Below are positions 59,942 to 64,000 of a stretch of 64,000 nucleotides of DNA, piece by piece; within the stretch, counting starts at the first letter, position 1, and the number at the start of each line of letters is the position of its first letter. Under the pieces are notes generated by a model that was not told the DNA's origin, did not search any database, and saw only the letters and a list, made by a program, of their open reading frames with translations. This DNA is from Agrocybe praecox (lineage: Eukaryota; Basidiomycota; Agaricomycetes; Agaricales; Agrocybaceae), in NCBI GenBank assembly GCA_964017145.1, contig OZ024840.1, forward strand, positions 558,001-622,000, given 5' to 3'. Both the position numbers and the translations under genes were made by a program.

Positions 59942-61300
59942 AATTAGTCAGTTTCCTATTCCGTTTCAGATTTTCTTTCATCAGAATGCACATACATATG
60001 TTGTTTTACATCGCTCATCCATCTGAGTCATTCTGTGCTAGTACGTAAAGCAAATCACCCTTCAAATTCCTTAACTCTGTGATAACTTTGAATTTCTTTT
60101 TGTATCGAGCAACATCGTCTACCGTGGATTAATGATGATAATTTTCTCTGACTGCAGACACGAGGTACCCCGTTCTCCTGCCATCCCTACCTATCTTTTA
60201 ACATGTTGCTGATTAACCCGACTATGTCATTCGTTCGCGCGTGGTCTGCTTTTTTGGTGAACTTCTTGCATACATCGACTAGAACCTCATCATCCCTCCT
60301 TCCAGAGCCATCCAAGGATAATTGTGGTCATCGTCTCGAGTTCACGCCGTACGGCCTATTAGTGAAGAACAAGCGCTTTCGAGAGGAACATCTCGACTAC
60401 TTATTCGTGGTGGAGGAACGGGCCTGAAGTCATCCTCGAGTGGAATTTGAGAGAAATTCGATTATGATATGCAGCAGATTTTGCGCGTTTAGGCGCTCCA
60501 GGTCTGTGTCGTCAGAACGCACTGGGATACATAAATATACAGTGATAATTGGCCTGACTTACCAGCCATGTGCGGAGCGGCCGGAGAGGGTTGACGTTGC
60601 GTCTTGATTATCATGATGGTCTGGCGTTAAGGCTTCCGATCAATATGATTCCACTGATACTCGAAGACAATGAACGTCTGAGTCGAGATGGGCGTTATTA
60701 ATTATCAAATAACGCAGACTTAAATGATACAAGGACTTGCATAGGATATTGAGGAATCGCGACGAAAAGAAGGAACGGCACGCATGATAAATGATAACGA
60801 TGCTTTGTATTATAAGAAGAGATGGTATATATGTAACGGGGAGTCGACCTGCGACAGCTACCTAACCATTGAAGCACGCTGGTAAATTTATAGACAACTT
60901 TACATATGGTTATAAGTATGACATGATACGACACACCGGAAATCAGGGACAATAGCACATTTGGATGACCCGAATAGTGTGTATAAACTAGGTACATCTG
61001 TCAACACACGTTGAGGTTCTGAGGCGCATCATGCAAGGATTGTATTTTGCCTGCCTATTGATCAGGGGTGGGTGAATATTGTAAGTTACATGTGGTATAG
61101 GATATATTGAAGGTACAATTTGGCAGATTTGCCAATTTGAAAAGGTGACCCTCACGCAGCCTGGCAAGAAGAGAGAGACAATACCTTCCCATTCGGGTTC
61201 CCTCCTCGTCTTCGTCCTTATAATATTTCGCGTAGCAGTAGTACAGCCGAATCGAAAGAGTGAATGGCTCCCCCTGAGTGATTCGTACGATCTCCGAAGT
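59942..61300. other. Spacer between FunK1-C and F-box copy 4
   Basis: Inverted copy of the left spacer. It includes the relic block (about 60200-60430) and, at 61060-61300, the former C-terminal coding part of F-box copy 4, which stays in frame after the premature stop (ITQGEPFTLSIRL, GRYC). Confidence 0.55.
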
Positions 61301-62404
61301 TCACCTGTGCCAGTCTACTTGCATAACAGTGCTAGGGCAGCAGTCCTTGAGAAGTACAGTGAGGGAAAATTCACGAAGATTGTTTCGTGCGGGAACCGTC
61401 TCGAGTGTGCGAATGACGGAGACGAACGTGTCTTCTGGTAAGACACATTGAATGTTGAGCGTGTGCAGTCCGGAGGAATTTTGGAGATCACAGAAGGTAA
61501 CGTTAAACTCTTCGGGGTCGGTCCTGGCTGGCACTAAGGCAAAGAAATCAACATATGTGTGATTTTTAGAAGTGGCGAACCTACATTTTGGAAGCCGATA
61601 GGAAATTGACAACGTCTGGAGAAAACTTCCTGCAGCATTAACAACGTATTGTGCATGTTGCATGGCTAACACGCCATCTAAGAGCATGTTGGACGTTCGA
61701 AGGCGGGATAGGTCCAGCCTAAGAAATAGAGGAGGTCTTGCGAGCTGAGTTATCAGGTGGGTAATTTGGGGCTTTCCAGACAAATTGGTCAGGCCATTCG
61801 GGATGGGCGTTACAAACTCGACAGAACGGAGCTCAAGATAGACCAGGTTAAGACACGCTTCGACGACTTCAGAGGGCACATTTTCCAACTTCCTGAGAAC
61901 AAGAGTCGTGACAGAAGGGAAAATGAATGGACGAAAGAAGCGAAGCAGTAGCGGTTCAGGATCCGAGATACGGAGAGACCTATCATGGCTACCACTCCAT
62001 GATTTATATCCTAGAAAGTGCAATTTGCGCAGCGGGCGTCCATTGTTGTTGGTGATATTTCCCATAATCTCCAAGAATGACGGATTATCCCAGATCCAAG
62101 CATGTTGACCATCCGCACATTCCAGTCTAATTTCTTGAACAAAACGGGCAATATTGGGGTTGGCTGCCATCATGTCCTTGATTCTTGGGAACATTAGGGA
62201 ACGCTTCTCAGCTGTGTATCCAAGACATATGGCCCCGAAAATGTGAAATTGTGCTCGATGGCGGAAGGACCGACTGACCAACGCGCATTTGAGAATGTCT
62301 CTTCCGATAAATCCATGTTTGGATGTGTTTCTAGATGAATCCCAAGCAATGTAGTCAATGATTGAGTCGATTATATCTTGAGAAAGCTCAGGAATCGTAG
62401 ACAT
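61301..62404 (-). CDS. F-box-like leucine-rich protein, copy 4, prematurely terminated
   Basis: Open frame of 367 residues from an ATG at 62404 (MSTIPELSQDIIDSII). The ATG used by copy 3, five codons upstream, reads ATA here, so the start has moved. The frame ends with TGA at 61301-61303 where copy 3 has TTA (DWHR-stop against DWDRL). The sequence beyond the stop remains readable in frame to about 61062. The F-box-like motif and leucine-rich segments are intact. The acidic 21-base repeat of copy 3 is reduced to DEDEE. It may be a functional shorter protein or an early pseudogene. Confidence 0.65.
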   Translation of the reverse strand: MSTIPELSQDIIDSIIDYIAWDSSRNTSKHGFIGRDILKCALVSRSFRHRAQFHIFGAICLGYTAEKRSLMFPRIKDMMAANPNIARFVQEIRLECADGQHAWIWDNPSFLEIMGNITNNNGRPLRKLHFLGYKSWSGSHDRSLRISDPEPLLLRFFRPFIFPSVTTLVLRKLENVPSEVVEACLNLVYLELRSVEFVTPIPNGLTNLSGKPQITHLITQLARPPLFLRLDLSRLRTSNMLLDGVLAMQHAQYVVNAAGSFLQTLSISYRLPKCRFATSKNHTYVDFFALVPARTDPEEFNVTFCDLQNSSGLHTLNIQCVLPEDTFVSVIRTLETVPARNNLREFSLTVLLKDCCPSTVMQVDWHR

Positions 62405-62792
62405 AGACAGGACCTCTATGTTTGGTAGAATTCAAAGTGATGACACCGTGACCGGGGTCCGGTTGGAGTCGGACCAGTGTGATTACACATGTTTGGTCAT
62501 TTGCATTCCTTTAAGCTCCGACGGCCATCAAGTGGAACTCAATCGGACTTAGCGCAATTTACGAGTCTAAAAACCTGTGTCAAATTAGCAATGGTTTAAC
62601 AGAACCCTCCATGTAGACTTGATGGAATTGATCATGGTCAGCCAACCCTTTTGCTCCGAATCATACTTGTTGATAATTTCAAAAAACAAATTTTTTATTA
62701 CATCCAATCACAGTGAATAAACAACTAATCTCCTAATCCAACCTTCTCTTCCAGACCCCCAAAGAAGTCGTCACTAAGGCAAAAAAGCTAGG
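62405..62792. other. Duplicated upstream region of F-box copy 4, up to the rearrangement junction
   Basis: Matches 23780-24155 inverted. At about 62790 the homology ends abruptly and E2-gene sequence begins. Confidence 0.6.
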
Positions 62793-63920
62793 TCGTTGGA
62801 ATGGAAAAAGTGTACGCTGCGCCAGAATGGCGTCAATCTCACCCTTTTGGTTCTCGGGAGCGGTGGAGACGGTCGGATCGAGAAACGGGACGTCGAAACT
62901 GCGATATCCGGTGCCAGCCACGTACCAGAGCAGACTAAACTCACATCGCATACTCAACAGAATGAAGATGTTGTCGTAGAACTGGGACGGACACGGTACG
63001 GCATGTGGAAGGCTATGGTCAAGGTTCGCCATAGCTCCTTGGACATTCTCCCCTCAACTTGACTTGTGGTCCTCTAATAGAGCTTGGAAATACCTCACTT
63101 TGGGTACGACGCGTTTATATTGTTCTTTATCACGTTTATATTCTGACTACAATCATCCTGTAGTTACTCAATAACCCTCGATATTACAGCTCTGCACGAC
63201 ATTTTACCGGTTTGAATGCGCATATACCCACACACTACCTACTTGCGTCATCAAGGCCACTCTCCGCAATCTATCAATCCATCTTCTATATACCCTGCAC
63301 CAACAGCTGGCCCATACCCAGACTCACATCTATATACCAAGCTAACGTATCTCCCAATCCTCGTCAAGACGCTCTCAAAGGCCATGGTTGAATGGCCAAT
63401 TTTCCGAAGCTTAATCACTCCTGCTTCAAGCACTCATGATTCATCCAAGCCAACTTTAACAGTCCGTCCCAATGCCGATATCAATATTGCGCTTTCTACC
63501 CCTACAGGGCTTTATACTCCAACATTACAAAGCGCGAATGCCCAATCAATCTATTCCCTAGCGGCCCAACTCAAGCATTTGTCGCATCTAGGTCGTCAAG
63601 TACCATGCGCGTTAACACCAAAAGAAATGCCCAAACGCGGAGGAACACTCACTATTTCCAGTGTCGGTGCCATAGGTGCTGGTAATTTTGCTTCTCCTGT
63701 GTTGGTCCCAGGCGGCGGTGTTGCGATCGTCGCTATTGGACGCGCGAAATGGGTATGGGATGTCGATCGCGGTGACGGCAAGGGTGAACGGCGCTTGAAA
63801 CTTGGTGTGAGCTGGAGTGGAGACCACAGTGTTGTCGAAGGTGCGGAGTTGGCCGCATTTGTCGAGTGCTGGAGAGGATACGTTGGGAACCCGCAGCGCC
63901 TCATCGGTGAAGGCATCTAA
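62793..63920 (+). pseudogene. Truncated inverted copy of the branched-chain E2 gene
   Basis: The sequence matches the E2 gene from the E3-binding domain to the stop codon, in opposite orientation. It lacks the leader, lipoyl domain and linker. A 23-base deletion between GCGCC repeats (near 62820) removes SVRHFAR and shifts the frame. The following intron positions are kept (near 63027, 63103 and 63170). The catalytic domain from 63216 to 63920 is one open frame of 234 residues, with DHSVVEG in place of DHRVVEG. No promoter of its own is visible. It is a pseudogene made by duplication, not retroposition, because introns remain. Confidence 0.8.
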
Positions 63921-63996
63921 ATGATGGATTAGTGGGAAATAACCACTCCTAATTGTATCATACTTACCTTTGTATCATTATCCATGGACTTTCGTA
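62793..63996. repeat. Inverted duplicate of 40465-41705
   Basis: The copied block reaches past the E2 stop codon into its 3' flank and matches to within a few bases of the window edge, so the duplication may continue outside. Confidence 0.8.
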
Positions 63997-64000
63997 AGAA

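Larger units (their letters stand above)
54197..62792. repeat. Right arm of the large inverted duplication (about 8.6 kb)
   Basis: Inverted copy of 23780-32412, with the same order of gene remnant, IFI27-like gene, FunK1 and F-box-like gene. Its outer end (near 62792) joins straight to E2-gene sequence. Its inner end (near 54197) joins the SET fragment. Confidence 0.85.

Noticed and set aside
62793..63920. Second functional E2 gene
   Set aside because: Leader, lipoyl domain and part of the E3-binding domain are missing and the frame is shifted, so it cannot make a working E2.

Overview
The window looks like a chromosome segment of a filamentous basidiomycete, most likely an Agaricomycete. 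The evidence is that genes are cut by many 45-80 base GT-AG introns (12 exons for a 199-residue protein, 16 exons for a 454-residue one), that homobasidiomycete-type families occur (FunK1 fungal kinases, F-box-like leucine-rich proteins, IFI6/IFI27-like membrane proteins), and that the metabolic enzymes are fungal. There are no bacterial operons, rRNA genes, recognisable tRNA genes or CRISPR arrays.

Left part (1-23.2 kb). Two F-box-like paralogs (one cut by the window edge, one with an in-frame TAG) are followed by two tandem CNNM/Mam3-type CBS-domain membrane proteins, a ChaC-type gamma-glutamylcyclotransferase, a Trm2-type tRNA m5U methyltransferase, a branched-chain aminotransferase, a small single-pass membrane protein, and a gene that encodes only the tail of a cytoplasmic dynein heavy chain. 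For most of these genes I rebuilt the exon structure and checked that summed exon lengths keep one reading frame.

Middle and right part (23.8-64 kb). A very large inverted duplication dominates: about 8.6 kb at 23.78-32.41 kb reappears in opposite orientation at 54.20-62.79 kb. Each arm holds an F-box-like gene, a FunK1 kinase, an IFI27-like gene head-to-head with the kinase, and a decayed hypothetical gene. A third, damaged FunK1 copy lies at 35.3-37.8 kb. The 21.8 kb loop holds single-copy genes: branched-chain 2-oxoacid dehydrogenase E2, a short-chain dehydrogenase in divergent orientation, homoserine O-acetyltransferase, a four-helix-bundle-like protein, a vacuolar-type serine carboxypeptidase, a third IFI27-like gene and a possible nuclease-fold protein. 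At the far right the inverted arm is joined directly to a truncated, frameshifted inverted copy of the E2 gene.

Two non-autonomous mobile elements are delimited by target-site duplications: a 718-base TIR element at 33.0 kb (11-base duplication) and a 1567-base foldback element at 47.2 kb (7-base duplication).

The genes do not form one pathway. Branched-chain amino acid metabolism is represented twice (aminotransferase and E2), sulfur/thiol metabolism twice (MET2 and ChaC). The accessory part is a fast-changing cluster of kinase, F-box and membrane-protein families with several copies in visible decay. The observations I rate highest are the dynein tail-only gene, a 3-base microexon kept in both Mam3 paralogs, the giant inverted repeat with its FunK1/IFI27-like modules, and the foldback element. 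All family assignments are from reading the translations; no database search was possible.
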